Assembly: GCF_910592395.1 (NCBI RefSeq)
Contig: NC_088310.1
Coordinates: forward strand, 11,107,501-11,171,500
DNA length: 64,000 nt
Source of the DNA: Lineus longissimus
Lineage: Eukaryota; Nemertea; Pilidiophora; Heteronemertea; Lineidae
Direction: 5' to 3'
Shown: in pieces, positions 47,301 through 52,498 of the stretch
Layout: each line of letters opens with the position of its first letter
How positions within the stretch are numbered: position 1 is the stretch's first letter
The notes under the pieces: model-generated
Database searches by the model: none
Told to the model about the DNA's origin: nothing
Seen by the model: only the letters and a program-made list of their open reading frames with translations
Translations under genes and position numbers: made by a program

Positions 47301-50300
47301 AAAGAATTTACAAGAGGCTTCGTTATCTATCGAATACAAGAGAGGGACTTAAGTTGGTTAGAGAGAGAGATAATACTTTATTCCTTGGTGAAAGTCTTAC
47401 AGTGAACTACAATAAAGGTACGGAATTACAATTTGTCAGATTTTAAAAAATAGAATGACAAGTTTCACGTTCACTCAAGTGATTTAAAGTTTCCACATAC
47501 ACTTGACTGATCCGCACTCTTCAGAATTGAGATATGGCTACATAATCCCCACACCAAATATCCCGACGAAAAGCCAGTATTTGACCAGTTGACGCTTCTA
47601 ACAACATCATGCGAGAGGTGGAGTTGATTTCGTGTTGCCTGGCGCAAGCCAGGCGTTCTTTGTACTAGACGTTTTCCACCACAATGTATCTGGGCCGAAG
47701 AAACACTGCGCAATATTAACTCCAGCTGGAGCTAAGAATAGATTATGCTAATGAGCATACTTCCTCATTGAGTTTTCTCAGAATGGTGCATATCGCGCGA
47801 AGCTACTCAGCCTGATACGATTAGGCCCCGCGTGGTGGCGCTGAGACGGCCGCTGTAATGAAGAGAGTGGTTGAGTCACTCTAGAAGCTACTTGGTCATC
47901 AAAGAACGGACCTAACCAAAATTACTTACATTTTCGCATTGCTACAATGAAAGACATAACACTGAAACCACATGTCTGTTGACTGTGCTTTAAGAGAGAC
48001 TGGCATCATGCCTACAGTCAACAGACACCGCTACACCCCCTCACACTCAGAAACCACAAACGCCCACCCCTTCCTGCTACCTTGATACTTCTGAATTCTG
48101 AATCGTTCATGACATCTGCAATTTTATGGATTTATGTTAATTAAATGTTCCGCCTGGTGTACACGTACATCTTTCACACATCAAGTAACAATCTGAAGTG
48201 AGAACATATCATAATTCGTACACAATATAGCTCACACATACATCATCCCGGAGAATCAAAATCCTGAACTCCGGGCAATTCGTGCCCAGTCCAGATTCCG
48301 AGTCATCTCGTATTCTTGAGTTCCGAGTCCCTCGGTATATTCATCAATAAGCAAGCAAGAAAAACAAAAGCTTTTTCCCTTATTGTAGCCTATCAGATGC
48401 AACCTTTAATATGCAACTTCAGCTATATCGTGTTCCCCAAGATCCCAAGATCCGAATGCACAAGTTGAATTAGAACTTTATCGCGTCATTGAAGGAAGGA
48501 AGCACAGTTTTTTTCTAGATAACCAATCGTGAGACTCGGAACTCAGGAATACGAGATGAATTGGAACCTGGATTTGGCACGTAATTCCCGGAGTTCAGGA
48601 TTTTGATTATCCGGGGTGAACATTGGCATGGATGATATAATACAGTTGCAAGGTGTATGCTTAACTGGCTTTAACATTTTATCAAATGTGTAATGTATAG
48701 ATATCGTGCGGGATGAAGCAAATTTCATTTCAACTAAAATTGTTCAAGCCTCTGTTAATCCGGTATTTGCATAACGTTGGCAGACCCACTTGCCGCGTTT
48801 CCCTGTAGCGAGCCATGTCGAAATAATTTTCATAATTTCTAATGCTGATTATATGCATCGTTTTCAGGCCAGGATGCAACATGCAGTATCGCGCAATCGG
48901 AGGATATTATTGATGTTACAAGCGTCGGGTTCCCCATGGTGAAAGGCTGGAGCCTCGCGGATGATTTCAACACAGCACTGTTAAAGCTGAAAGAGGACGG
49001 GGTGATCCAAAATATCCTAGATAAGTGAGCGATCACCTACACTCAATGCTTTTTACAATACTAACAATGCTAGACAGTCTGGATGCGTGTGTGGGTGAGA
49101 TCGGATAGTCCTTTTGATAAGAAAGTCCTTACATTTTTAGGATTGTGAAACATATTGACGTTTATGACCAACCCCAAGTCACGTTCGCAGTAAAACAATA
49201 TTTATCGTTAGTTGTGTGGAATGGTTTTTTGTTATAGCGTCTTAAAAACTTCCCGAGGCTAATTAAATATGGAACGTAATTCGTAATCATTAGTCAGGCA
49301 TGGATCGACATGAGCAAGCCAAACGGTTCTTGCTATAAAAGCCACCAATGTTCAACGAAAAAAAACACAATCATCTTAAACGCCACGTCGTTCTGTAGGA
49401 AGAGAAGAATGACTTGGTATTAGCAGATAAATGAAGCTTCGGCCTCGCAGTCGATTTTGCATTGTATATAATTTGGTTTAGAACAAAGCATGAGGCTACT
49501 CTAAAAATCGATGTCGAAGTGATCAACGGTCTTCTTTTGTTCGCAAAGTGGGGTTACAGAAGTACCACGATATAACGACTCGGTTCAGTCTTGACATGGT
49601 CTAATTTGCAAATAAGCGGCATCTCTGGTCTGAATTCGTCACACGCATACCGGGTTGCTAAATAAAACCGCTTCAAAATCTAAAGACCAATATACAGTAT
49701 ACTCTCTTTTACACATTAAGAGGTCAGTCGCAAGAGTGTACAGAAAACATGGCTGACAGGTAACACAGCCCAATTCTAAGTTCCATTGGCTTCTAGAATT
49801 ATACATTTTCCGAGATGGAGGTCATGCATACTAACAGGTGTTTATTAATCTTTTGATTGACCTTATGGAAATGTACATGAATTTCTGACCAATCGGGCTA
49901 ATATAGGGCCTATATTGGTATATTTTACATTCCAATATTAATAGTGGGTGGTATTTCCAAATTAACAAGGACTGACCTCTTAATGTGTACAAGAGAGTAT
50001 AAGTAACCTACGTAGGCGGAGTCATATGGTGTCTTAGGACCGGGACTAGAGTATATACACACACATGGAATTAATATTTTGCACACATGCGTCTAGAAAG
50101 TGACATTAACAATCAGTGATGCAATTTCGAAGATGTCCAATATTTCCTCTGCTGCGAAAAAACAAACAACATGACATACACATAGATAGCCAGCGAAAAG
50201 GCGTATTTTGGTTCACTTAAAATAAATATTCGATGAGCCGGTAAAAAAAAAATTGGTTGAATAAGCATTCGCAATTATTCAAATACATTACCAGATAGTC

Positions 50301-52186
50301 ATGTTACTTGCCGGCAAATTTGGAAAAGATCATACTGCTGACCCATATTCATAGTCATTTGCTGTTTTGATTATAAAAAAAGGACATTCCCCATGATGGC
50401 ATTAATGGAAAGCGAGCCAATCAGGTGTCACAATGATATTTTTCCTTGAAATAATCATAATAATAACCTAGTGACTTCACCACTGCTACCAAATCGGTTC
50501 TGCGTCTTTTTATTCAAAACACGCTCACAAACAATGATTTTGTTGTCAATCTGAACCAGACTAACGTAGAATCGGAAGCAATCTCGCTCAGAATTTAGTT
50601 ATTGCCTTCCGCCTCCGCGTGATGATCAGAAACTTTAATAGCTGGCATTGTTGACGCAACCACTAGAAATCTTTGGAACAATACACCTTTCGGCATTTTC
50701 TGACTTGGTCGTTCATTATTTCTTTTTCATTACAAGAGATATATGCTGCCAATGGAATTCTGTCATTTTTCACGTCAACAGATGATATCAAATATCTTAG
50801 TGGGTGCAAATTATAAATCACATTGATGACGCATTTTACGATTTCTTGGTTTTTACGTTCGATGCGTTTTTTTGGTCACCCATATATGTGCATGTAGTCC
50901 ATAAGTCAGTCATCTAGACATCAGGGAGGAAGAGGTCAGGAACTATGGATGGAAATGTACACAAAACTCTTTCTACACAGTTTTATTCGTATAAAGGTAC
51001 TAGTAAAGATCCTTGATAAGTCGCTTTTCTCAAACTAAAACAGTGTCACACGTTTTCGGTTTTGTATTTTCAGGTGGTTTAAGCTTCCGAGTAAGTGTCG
51101 CGGAGCAAGCGATGAAAATTTAATCACGCTAGACTGGACGCACTTCATTGGCCTATACATCATTCTTGGAGTGGGAATCCTGCTTTCTTTTATTCTTCTT
51201 GCCATCAAACTCATCTATTTATGGCGCAGAGATAGGACGACACAGGTGTGTATTGATGAGGTAGCCGTTTGTTGATATGGGTTATGAATATGCATTTTTA
51301 TTGCCTAATGTTATGTGATATTACCCGCGTCTGCTCGATCGGTGATATCATATCATGCGATTATTCCGTATTTCTGGTATACCTTTGGATAATGCAGCGG
51401 TCAGTATAAGGGGGCAGCGGTAGCGTAGTGGAAAATATTCGGCCTCATAAACAGTAGGTCATGGGTTCGACCCCGGCCGAGTCAATGCTTAGTTCTCTTA
51501 CTGGTCGAGTTTACGTGGTCGAGTTCTGGTTGCTCCCTGAAACCTCTTTTTGATTTCTGTGGATACCGGGGTGTATATGCTATCTCAAAAGCGCCATCAT
51601 CAGGTAAACATGGAAAAGTGATATATAAAAACTAAATATTTGATTATCATAACCATTGCAAACTCAACCCCCTCCCCCTCAGGTGATCGTCACTTAGTCG
51701 TCTATTTTGTTCTCGGGCCACAGTTCGACATTAATTCATTCGGGACTCGAAACTGAATGGCCACCCCATTTTCCTCAATGATAATTTCTTCTGCTTACTT
51801 CATAATAACAAATAACAGATCCGGAAATCTCTACTCGTTTTATAAATGTATTTTGTGAGTTGACCAATTATGCAGCATACTGACACTGACAGTGCTGACA
51901 TTTTTCTGCTTGCCTTCTCGATGCTCCAACCAGTTTTGTTTCCCACTCTAAGCTTGATAATTGATACAGATATGTAGCATATTCTTTTTGTTTTCTTCAG
52001 GAACATGACTTATCGACGCCGGTCCAATCAACATTAAATTTGACTGAATTCAAAAACTTCAATAACCCGAGCTCCTATTTTGAAGATCGTGGTTATACTA
52101 ACCCGAGTATGAATAACCTAACTGGAAGTCCTCGGCACAATGCCTCCAAGAACGCTACCCCAGAGCCAGACGAGCTACTTTATTGA
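4235..52186 (+). CDS. Ionotropic glutamate receptor subunit (AMPA/kainate/delta-like), 15 exons, 928 aa
   Basis: Ligand-gated cation channel subunit of the plasma membrane. Joined CDS: 4235-4367, 14966-15157, 18499-18774, 21479-21684, 23812-23877, 24281-24499, 24888-25049, 25774-25902, 30546-30746, 43188-43366, 45583-45850, 47177-47417, 48868-49024, 51074-51245, 52001-52186. These total 2787 nt, all phases match, and there is no internal stop. Layout: signal peptide ~1-30; amino-terminal domain ~40-440; S1 ~455-580; M1 ~586-605; pore loop ~626-640; M3 ~649-674 with SYTANLASF at 665-673; S2 ~678-811; M4 ~834-856; short cytoplasmic tail ending ELLY. Arg549 and Glu749 match the GluA2 residues that bind the ligand carboxylate and amine. 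The PLT motif is replaced by FFS (542-544), and the Ser-Thr pair in S2 is Ser705-Ile706. Cys763 and Cys818 match the conserved S2 disulfide. Gln636 occupies the Q/R site. Length is close to the family norm (~900). The subfamily is unresolved; a divergent AMPA/kainate/phi-type receptor is likely. Confidence 0.92.
4465..4551. mobile_element. Tiny palindromic MITE, 87 bp
   Basis: CAGGGTGGCCCAGAATTATT at the left end is repeated in inverse orientation at the right end. The stem is about 23 bp and nearly perfect. CAGGGTG-type termini recall mariner-like MITEs. It lies just downstream of iGluR exon 1, in intron 1. Confidence 0.6.
5087..5960 (-). mobile_element. Decayed Tc1-like transposon
   Basis: The left terminus at 5087 (TA, then CACTTATGG...GTTTATGGACACCAG) matches the terminal repeat of the MITE at 34591-35511. 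On the minus strand, 5530-5860 encodes pieces of a Tc1/mariner transposase in shifting frames. There is a glycine/tryptophan-rich block (SIWGWMDTRGNG), then FKHDGSPMIQGYLA, and near 5545 DMNPIESAWGAMV, which matches the conserved DxNPIE motif holding a catalytic Asp. Several frameshifts break the gene. A right terminus was not found, so the end coordinate is approximate. Confidence 0.7.
5284..5366. repeat. Poly-C tract followed by (CA)n microsatellite
   Basis: A run of about 15 C is followed by an alternating CA tract with a few CG interruptions. Simple sequence lying within the Tc1-like relic. Confidence 0.95.
6188..6384 (+). repeat. Left terminal inverted repeat of the two-gene transposon
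   Basis: Pairs with 12743-12939 in inverse orientation. The outermost 40 bases are almost identical in both copies, and the inner part is more diverged with indels. Confidence 0.8.
6490..6751 (+). CDS. Transposase exon A: N-terminal helix-turn-helix
   Basis: Begins MDEAGGPPRRR, followed by a predicted helix-turn-helix and a basic tail (GQQRRRRMRRYR). The donor is GTAAGC at 6752, leaving one base of a split Gly codon that is completed by exon B. Confidence 0.7.
6800..8260. other. No gene recognised in transposase intron 1, left part
   Basis: Only short open frames. A donor-like GTAAGT at 8130 follows a short open stretch. The missing 5' exons of the SGNH gene may lie here, but I could not find the GDS block expected at the N terminus of that fold. 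Confidence 0.4.
8262..8741 (+). repeat. Local direct duplication of a ~145-bp segment
   Basis: The segment at about 8262-8404 (CTTGGATGGAGCTCGTGATC ... GGCATGATTTA) recurs almost exactly at 8597-8741. A 50-bp part of it also occurs at 8548-8597. The unit contains short palindromes (ATGCATGACATGTGTAAG, GCATGCGC). Confidence 0.9.
9084..10182 (+). CDS. SGNH-hydrolase-like protein with C-terminal CCHC zinc knuckle (5' exons missing)
   Basis: Two exons, 9084-9248 and 9913-10182, join in phase 0 (acceptor TTCTAG, donor GTAAGT, acceptor TTTTAAG). The first reads CVTVSTIPPRN, then a Lys-rich helix. This resembles the central strand of SGNH/GDSL hydrolases, where a strand ending IPPR precedes an Asn. 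The second exon has KDGLHPTHRGNQELTQLV, matching the family's catalytic Asp-x-x-His block and final helix. After a basic linker comes CQLCNANGHINGNC, an exact C-x2-C-x4-H-x4-C zinc knuckle, and the protein stops eight residues after its last Cys. The N-terminal GDS block was not found, so the model is partial. It lies within intron 1 of the transposase and between the transposon's inverted repeats. Role unknown; nucleic-acid binding is likely for the knuckle. Confidence 0.6.
10327..10545. mobile_element. MITE with CTGTAAACC termini and TA flanks, 219 bp
   Basis: The left end is TA, CTGTAAACCAAGAAATTTTT. The right end is the inverse (AAAAAATTTCACGGTTTACAG, TA). The inside is rich in GCGG/CCGC and AT-rich words and has no coding sequence. 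It is inserted in the intron between the SGNH gene and transposase exon B. Confidence 0.8.
11143..11365 (+). CDS. Transposase exon B: CENP-B-type DNA-binding domain
   Basis: Follows an acceptor AAAG at 11142 and ends before GTGAAT at 11366. It carries the conserved Trp-rich helix and the SQSWLKGFMQR signature of Tc5/CENP-B DNA-binding domains. Confidence 0.8.
11498..11870 (+). CDS. Transposase exon C: start of the DDE core
   Basis: Acceptor TTTCAG, donor GTAAGT. It contains the first catalytic motif with Asn in place of Asp (FNMNQTFVRYD), then a strand-rich core with KEGCTVTLLIAADG. Confidence 0.8.
12019..12539 (+). CDS. Transposase exon D: second and third catalytic Asp, frameshift, C-terminus
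   Basis: Acceptor CTCTTCAG. Reads LTSSPNGWARIES, LLLVDQYPAH and GCTSRVQPLD in one frame to about 12280. It continues in the next frame as WKVGNTDDDGNCPPISRREV to an acidic C-terminus and the stop at 12537. AATAAA lies at 12568. Confidence 0.75.
12743..12939 (-). repeat. Right terminal inverted repeat of the two-gene transposon
   Basis: Reverse complement of 6188-6384 with small gaps; see the left repeat. Confidence 0.8.
12940..14965. other. Intron 1 remainder, no gene recognised; one imperfect inverted repeat
   Basis: No exon motifs seen. About 14590-14795 is an imperfect palindrome (CTGTCCGCTATGGTTAC near the left end, ATAGCGGACAG near the right) with ACAGGGCCACCCTGT near its middle, probably a decayed MITE. 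Confidence 0.5.
14966..15157 (+). CDS. iGluR exon 2: first part of the amino-terminal domain
   Basis: Residues 45-108. Acceptor TTTCAG, donor GTAAGT. Completes the split codon of exon 1 and gives RFAVLYPMVP, the first strand of the amino-terminal domain. The exon has one potential N-glycosylation site (NAT) near its middle and another near its end. Confidence 0.75.
15332..15969. mobile_element. Internally deleted PIF/Harbinger-like element
   Basis: The ends TTCACTTTTCACTC and GAGTGAAAAGTGAA are inverted repeats, with imperfect pairing inward. On the plus strand from 15471, MDSSEDEMLAMLLFFNN plus a basic stretch resembles the acidic start of Harbinger transposases. On the minus strand (15711 downward), a MADF-like start appears: MDDFKESLCEYVQ, RPFLWDPTEPDYKNRDQRAQ. 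Harbinger elements carry a transposase and a Myb/MADF DNA-binding protein, and here the two N-termini survive overlapping in opposite directions. Most coding sequence is gone, and no clear 3-bp target duplication is seen. Confidence 0.6.
15514..15711 (-). pseudogene. MADF-domain protein fragment
   Basis: About 45 residues match the first half of a MADF domain, including the RPFLWDPTEPDYKNR block; the sequence then runs into unrelated residues. It lies inside the Harbinger-like element and is a remnant of its DNA-binding protein, not a host gene. Confidence 0.6.
15980..18498. other. AT-rich intron 2 sequence without a recognised gene
   Basis: Long AT-rich stretch with a 12-base G run near 16537. 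Open frames at 17536 and 18061 have no family motif. Nothing further is supported. Confidence 0.6.
18499..18774 (+). CDS. iGluR exon 3: amino-terminal domain, lobe 1
   Basis: Residues 109-200. Acceptor TTTTCAG, donor GTATGT. Contains LRGIVGAHRTAVENYA and, after a PYIL strand, a helix and the strand VHVLYGG, matching the periplasmic-binding-protein-like fold of iGluR amino-terminal domains. Confidence 0.9.
18854..19017. mobile_element. Short MITE with AAAACCAGGCGC inverted ends
   Basis: CCCGTGACAGCAAAACCAGG at the left is repeated in imperfect inverse near 18985-19017. About 160 bp, non-coding, 80 bp after receptor exon 3. Confidence 0.55.
19067..19086. repeat. Poly-C tract
   Basis: A nearly pure run of about 20 C within intron 3. 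Confidence 0.9.
19935..20087 (+). pseudogene. Acidic N-terminal fragment of a transposon protein
   Basis: 50 residues, Ser/Glu/Asp-rich (SSESESSEFEDVL ... YMFEPLISL), then a stop. A Cys-containing stretch continues in frame after the stop to about 20305. This type of acidic start resembles the accessory protein of IS4EU-like elements in other animals. Not a host gene. Confidence 0.45.
20482..20787 (-). CDS. THAP-domain zinc-finger protein (transposon-encoded)
   Basis: The start codon is followed by VYCVAPNCVKD (first two zinc Cys), then HFHEFPKP and two Trp (KLWIRK ... ECWKPG). AKLGSDHF follows, and the AVPTM end completes the THAP signature. THAP domains bind DNA in a sequence-specific way through a C2CH zinc site. 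Here the third zinc ligand, normally Cys before S-x-HF, is Gly, so zinc binding may be lost. The frame ends 13 residues after AVPTM, much shorter than typical. It lies inside the TIR element at 19695-21092. Confidence 0.75.
   Translation of the reverse strand: MVYCVAPNCVKDSTKNNRMTDGTHFHEFPKPVEQERRKLWIRKCKRLECWKPGPSAKLGSDHFIDTDYHMKPDICIQLNIKCHLLKTAVPTMSIAFNARGC
21479..21684 (+). CDS. iGluR exon 4: amino-terminal domain, middle
   Basis: Residues 201-269. Acceptor TTTCCCAG, donor GTAGCA. Includes EEFYKAELDNISDEI and the strand AKAFIVTLFN, followed by the helix that leads into exon 5. Confidence 0.85.
22218..23538. mobile_element. Long-TIR element with 11-bp target-site duplication (Mutator-like?)
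   Basis: The ends CTGAAAGGGTGGATGTCGTC and its inverse are flanked on both sides by CACTAGTATCG (22207-22217 and 23539-23549), a perfect 11-bp direct repeat. The left arm (22218-22396, then 22605-22704) pairs with the right arm (23260-23538). It is interrupted by about 200 bp present only on the left. The centre (22705-23260) has a poly-C tract and no gene. A 9-11-bp duplication suggests a Mutator-type mechanism, but no transposase is present to confirm it. Confidence 0.85.
23812..23877 (+). CDS. iGluR exon 5: amino-terminal domain
   Basis: Residues 270-291, 66 nt, phase 0 on both sides (acceptor ATTATAG, donor GTAAGG). Reads ILDLSTSKGFDWTGTHVIIA, the helix-strand joining the two lobes. Confidence 0.85.
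24281..24499 (+). CDS. iGluR exon 6: amino-terminal domain, lobe 2
   Basis: Residues 292-364, phase 0. Acceptor TTCTAG, donor GTAAGT. Includes the strand AKLILIS and a Ser/Thr-rich surface helix; potential glycosylation at NNT. Confidence 0.88.
24888..25049 (+). CDS. iGluR exon 7: end of the amino-terminal domain
   Basis: Residues 365-418, phase 0. Acceptor TTTCAG. The donor is taken as GTAGGG at 25050; this border is less certain because the frame stays open past it. Confidence 0.75.
25774..25902 (+). CDS. iGluR exon 8: linker and first strand of S1
   Basis: Residues 419-461, phase 0. Acceptor TTTTTAG, donor GTGAGT. Four Cys in the linker, then VRILVVV, the first strand of the ligand-binding domain. 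Confidence 0.85.
26152..27220. mobile_element. TIR element with 9-bp target-site duplication
   Basis: The ends GGTAGGTGATAAAGC and its inverse are flanked by CAATGATAT at 26143-26151 and 27221-27229. The inner parts of both ends hold two or three copies of AAACCTTGGAA-type subrepeats. No transposase seen in the 1069-bp element. Mutator-like by duplication length only. Confidence 0.85.
27781..28560 (-). pseudogene. Decayed coding region of unknown family
   Basis: Reading down the minus strand from about 28560, open blocks appear in changing frames: QATIEAMNYLGKNLSGS, FRLYAHLIKAIQSDC, ALMKYQESGLYTELQAPARW. The last block is LLLKVPDDAEYKIQVYNEATG, then a Cys/His cluster (CLKTAKCDGCRTQ) and an acidic C-terminus with a stop at 27781. 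At least three frame breaks are needed to connect them. I do not recognise the family. The composition looks like a transposon or retroelement protein more than a host gene. Confidence 0.45.
28829..29725. repeat. Degenerate tandem array, ~95-105 bp unit, about 7 copies
   Basis: Units contain GTGTCGTCCAGTACTCCTGA, CTTAGTTCATATCAATTAGG, a T-rich stretch and CTGTCTCATCTAGTACATAG. Copies become more diverged to the right. A SINE interrupts the array at 29088-29325. Confidence 0.8.
29088..29325 (-). mobile_element. tRNA-derived SINE
   Basis: On the minus strand the element starts near 29325 with TGTGGTGTAGTGGCTTGGAC (A-box like). This is followed by CCCGGGTTTGATCCTC (B-box like), the RNA polymerase III promoter parts of a tRNA-derived head. 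A non-tRNA body follows to 29088. AATTATA flanks it at 29081-29087 and 29326-29332, compatible with a target duplication, although the host array also contains that word. Confidence 0.75.
30119..30484 (-). other. Open reading frame of 121 codons, function unknown
   Basis: Contains MQMN-like and PMKVGFFVDGYAKLRMLEFYYD segments. The second is faintly like the C-terminal strands of a B30.2/SPRY domain, but the match is too weak to name. It overlaps the right inverted end of the candidate element 27529-30498 and may be a transposon remnant. Confidence 0.3.
30546..30746 (+). CDS. iGluR exon 9: ligand-binding domain S1, first part
   Basis: Residues 462-528, phase 0. Acceptor TTTCAG, donor GTAATT. 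Reads YPPFIVRR (family: PYVM/PFVM), FEGAGIDILDQI (family: EGYCVDL) and NRTWNGAIGKLI (family: WNGMVGEL). Confidence 0.93.
30995..32472. mobile_element. TA-flanked MITE family, copy A, carrying a nested element
   Basis: TA, CAGTCCTACCAGAAAG at the left and its inverse, TA, at the right. Internal sequence matches copy B at 52499-53173. Copy A is longer because another element (31197-32141) inserted in it. Confidence 0.8.
31197..32141. mobile_element. TIR element nested in copy A, 9-bp target-site duplication
   Basis: The ends CAAGGAGGATACCGCGGTGA and its inverse are flanked by AGCAAAAAT at 31188-31196 and 32142-32150. Copy B of the host MITE shows the empty site (one AGCAAAAAT), which proves the insertion. 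The interior has no recognised gene. A related terminus (GTGACGTCACCGTGGAACCT) is seen at 45506-45530. Confidence 0.9.
33285..33625. repeat. CG-rich palindromic tandem array, left arm
   Basis: About six to seven units of ~58 bp. The best units contain CCCGGGGCGCTACGTAGCGG, a nested palindrome (CCCGGG outside, GCTACGTAGC inside), separated by a ~30-bp GGATGGAGTTGGCGTTATA-like spacer. The palindrome is degraded in some units. Confidence 0.9.
33900..34380. repeat. Second subrepeat domain, left arm
   Basis: Three to four diverged ~100-150-bp units containing GACATCTTCTAGAAGGATTC, CTTTGGGTTGGGGCACTCCG and CTTGATAGGCCTACT. They are mirrored in the right arm at 41225-41700. Confidence 0.8.
34591..35511. 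mobile_element. Tc1-like MITE with ~180-bp or longer inverted repeats
   Basis: CAATCATGTTCAAAAATTTA at the left and its diverged inverse ending CATGAGTG at the right. The arms pair well to about 34770 and 35330. TA on the left, CA on the right (a mutated TA). The terminus matches the Tc1-like relic at 5087. Found only in the left foldback arm. Confidence 0.8.
36385..36870 (-). mobile_element. LINE reverse-transcriptase C-terminal tail, left foldback arm
   Basis: Minus-strand frames give LLERIQRRAARF, then LQWDTLKERRR-type sequence and finally SSFFHRTIRSWNTLPEATT. These are the last ~120 residues shared by many LINE reverse transcriptases. Frame breaks are present. No catalytic core. Confidence 0.75.
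36870..38055. repeat. Minisatellite with C-tracts, ~75-100 bp unit, about 13 copies
   Basis: Unit: CTTTGCGACTATCTGTCTCA, TCTTGGTAGGCCTAG, a run of 8-14 C, CACAGGACACATTGGTTCTG, then TATGATATTATAGGTTGTG. The C-run is missing in the middle copies and units to the right are degraded. One unit lies in the left arm and one in the right arm (39845-39910), so the array expanded on the left side of the spacer only. Confidence 0.92.
38056..39844. other. Foldback spacer, no gene recognised
   Basis: Holds a perfect palindrome at 38902-38937 (17-bp arms CAGAGTCATTCTAAACA, 2-nt loop). It also holds an imperfect inverted repeat at about 39276-39402 built on ACTGTGTCCGC..GTTTTAGCCG. No transposase-like frame. 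Confidence 0.6.
39935..40400 (+). mobile_element. LINE reverse-transcriptase C-terminal tail, right foldback arm
   Basis: Mirror copy of 36385-36870, differing at only a few bases. Same motifs and same frame breaks, so the breaks predate the arm duplication or were homogenised between arms. Confidence 0.75.
41225..41700. repeat. Second subrepeat domain, right arm
   Basis: Inverse of 33900-34380. Confidence 0.8.
41985..42335. repeat. CG-rich palindromic tandem array, right arm
   Basis: Inverse of 33285-33625, with the same unit order and nearly the same sequence. Confidence 0.9.
43188..43366 (+). CDS. iGluR exon 10: end of S1 and start of M1
   Basis: Residues 529-587. Acceptor TATATAG, donor GTAAGT, two bases of a Trp codon carried over. 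Contains FQIAVGFFSKTPARMEVVQF, aligning with the family block AIAPLTITLVREEVIDF, then GFVSSGISFLYRK and PLHLYVW entering M1. Arg549 is kept; the Pro-Leu-Thr triplet is Phe-Phe-Ser. Confidence 0.9.
43700..43770. repeat. Dispersed repeat copy
   Basis: CTCCTGCTTTTATGATTGCA and the following CATGCACAAATCCTCAAAGA recur, diverged, at about 507-560 and 20834-20870. Family unknown. Confidence 0.6.
43800..45582. other. Intron 10 sequence, no gene recognised
   Basis: About 44195-44270 and 44690-44900 resemble 58900-58960 and 59380-59620, so this is probably a decayed repeat shared with the 57756-59750 element. A partial terminus related to the element at 31197 lies at 45506-45530. Confidence 0.45.
45583..45850 (+). 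CDS. iGluR exon 11: M1, pore loop M2 and M3
   Basis: Residues 588-677. Acceptor TTGTTAG, donor GTAAGG. M1 ends VYGFDQW. The pore loop reads ESAWFAYCTINQTG, with Gln636 (codon CAG, 45725-45727) at the site edited from Gln to Arg in vertebrate GluA2. M3 contains LWFFTLIVVASYTANLASFL, the gate signature. Confidence 0.97.
46000..47176. other. Intron 11 sequence, no gene recognised
   Basis: AT-rich, no exon or transposon protein motif recognised. Confidence 0.5.
47177..47417 (+). CDS. iGluR exon 12: S2, first part
   Basis: Residues 678-757. Acceptor CTTCAG, donor GTACGG. Contains the M3-S2 linker, the block DSSIKSFFRDSD (family: GSTKEFFRRSK) and LFLGESLTVNY with Glu749, the ligand-amine contact (GluA2 Glu705). 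The segment before DSSIK is longer than usual. Confidence 0.92.
47480..48090. repeat. Unclassified dispersed repeat, copy 1
   Basis: Contains CCTGGCGCAAGCCAGG, CTAATGAGCA and AATGGTGCATATCGCGC, then TGTTGACTGTGCTTTAAGAG and AGAAACCACAAACGCCCA. The same blocks in the same order occur around 54490-54670, 56098-56240 and 56400-56890. Confidence 0.65.
48247..48617. mobile_element. MITE with ~85-bp inverted repeats
   Basis: Both arms contain AATCAAAATCCTGAACTCCG and CATCTCGTATTC/TGAGTTCCGAGT in opposite orientation (48247-48335 and 48533-48617). Non-coding centre. Confidence 0.85.
48868..49024 (+). CDS. iGluR exon 13: S2, second part
   Basis: Residues 758-809. Acceptor TTTCAG, donor GTGAGC. Contains Cys763 (partner of Cys818), SVGFPMVKGWSL (family: GYGIATPKGSSL) and the C-terminal helix NTALLKLKEDGVIQNILD. 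Confidence 0.93.
49698..50001. mobile_element. MITE with ~32-bp inverted repeats, 304 bp
   Basis: TATACTCTCTTTTACACATT at the left and its inverse at the right (AATGTGTACAAGAGAGTATA), each followed inward by AAGAGGTCAGTC. Non-coding. Confidence 0.85.
51074..51245 (+). CDS. iGluR exon 14: end of S2 and M4
   Basis: Residues 810-867. Acceptor TTTTCAG, donor GTGTGT. KWFKLPSKC (family: KWWY..GEC) with Cys818, then M4 FIGLYIILGVGILLSFILLA and a basic stop-transfer WRRDR. Confidence 0.95.
51411..51600 (+). mobile_element. tRNA-derived SINE, + strand
   Basis: GGGGCAGCGGTAGCGTAGTGG (A-box region) and, 40 bases on, ATGGGTTCGACCCCGGCC (B box). The body follows with CTGGTTGCTCCCTGAAACCT. It shares the tRNA-type head idea with 29088-29325 but not its sequence, so it is another family or subfamily. 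Confidence 0.7.
52001..52186 (+). CDS. iGluR exon 15: cytoplasmic tail and stop
   Basis: Residues 868-928 and stop TGA at 52184-52186. Acceptor CTTCAG. Asn/Ser/Pro-rich tail, last residues PDELLY. A possible ATTAAA polyadenylation signal lies at 52241-52246. Confidence 0.88.
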   Translation, partial: EHDLSTPVQSTLNLTEFKNFNNPSSYFEDRGYTNPSMNNLTGSPRHNASKNATPEPDELLY

Positions 52187-52498
52187 AATTGCATTCCAGG
52201 TGAATTAGAGCATCACGATGGCAAGTTTTTCGGCTGTAAGATTAAACGTCCAAAGATACGTGTTTAACCTCAGTCGAGCGTTTCTCAATATAATTTCTCA
52301 TTGTGTTGGATACTATAACATGATCATCTGGAATTTCAGCATCTCACTGAACAAACGAGGGCGTGTGCTATAAAAATTGATGCTGCCATTGAATTTGGCG
52401 TCACGTCCGCCGGCAGCTAATTCTAGCCGCTCATACGTACGCCAAATGGGTACTACAACTCCAAAATCAGTGCCAAAACGGATAACTTTTAAGTACAT

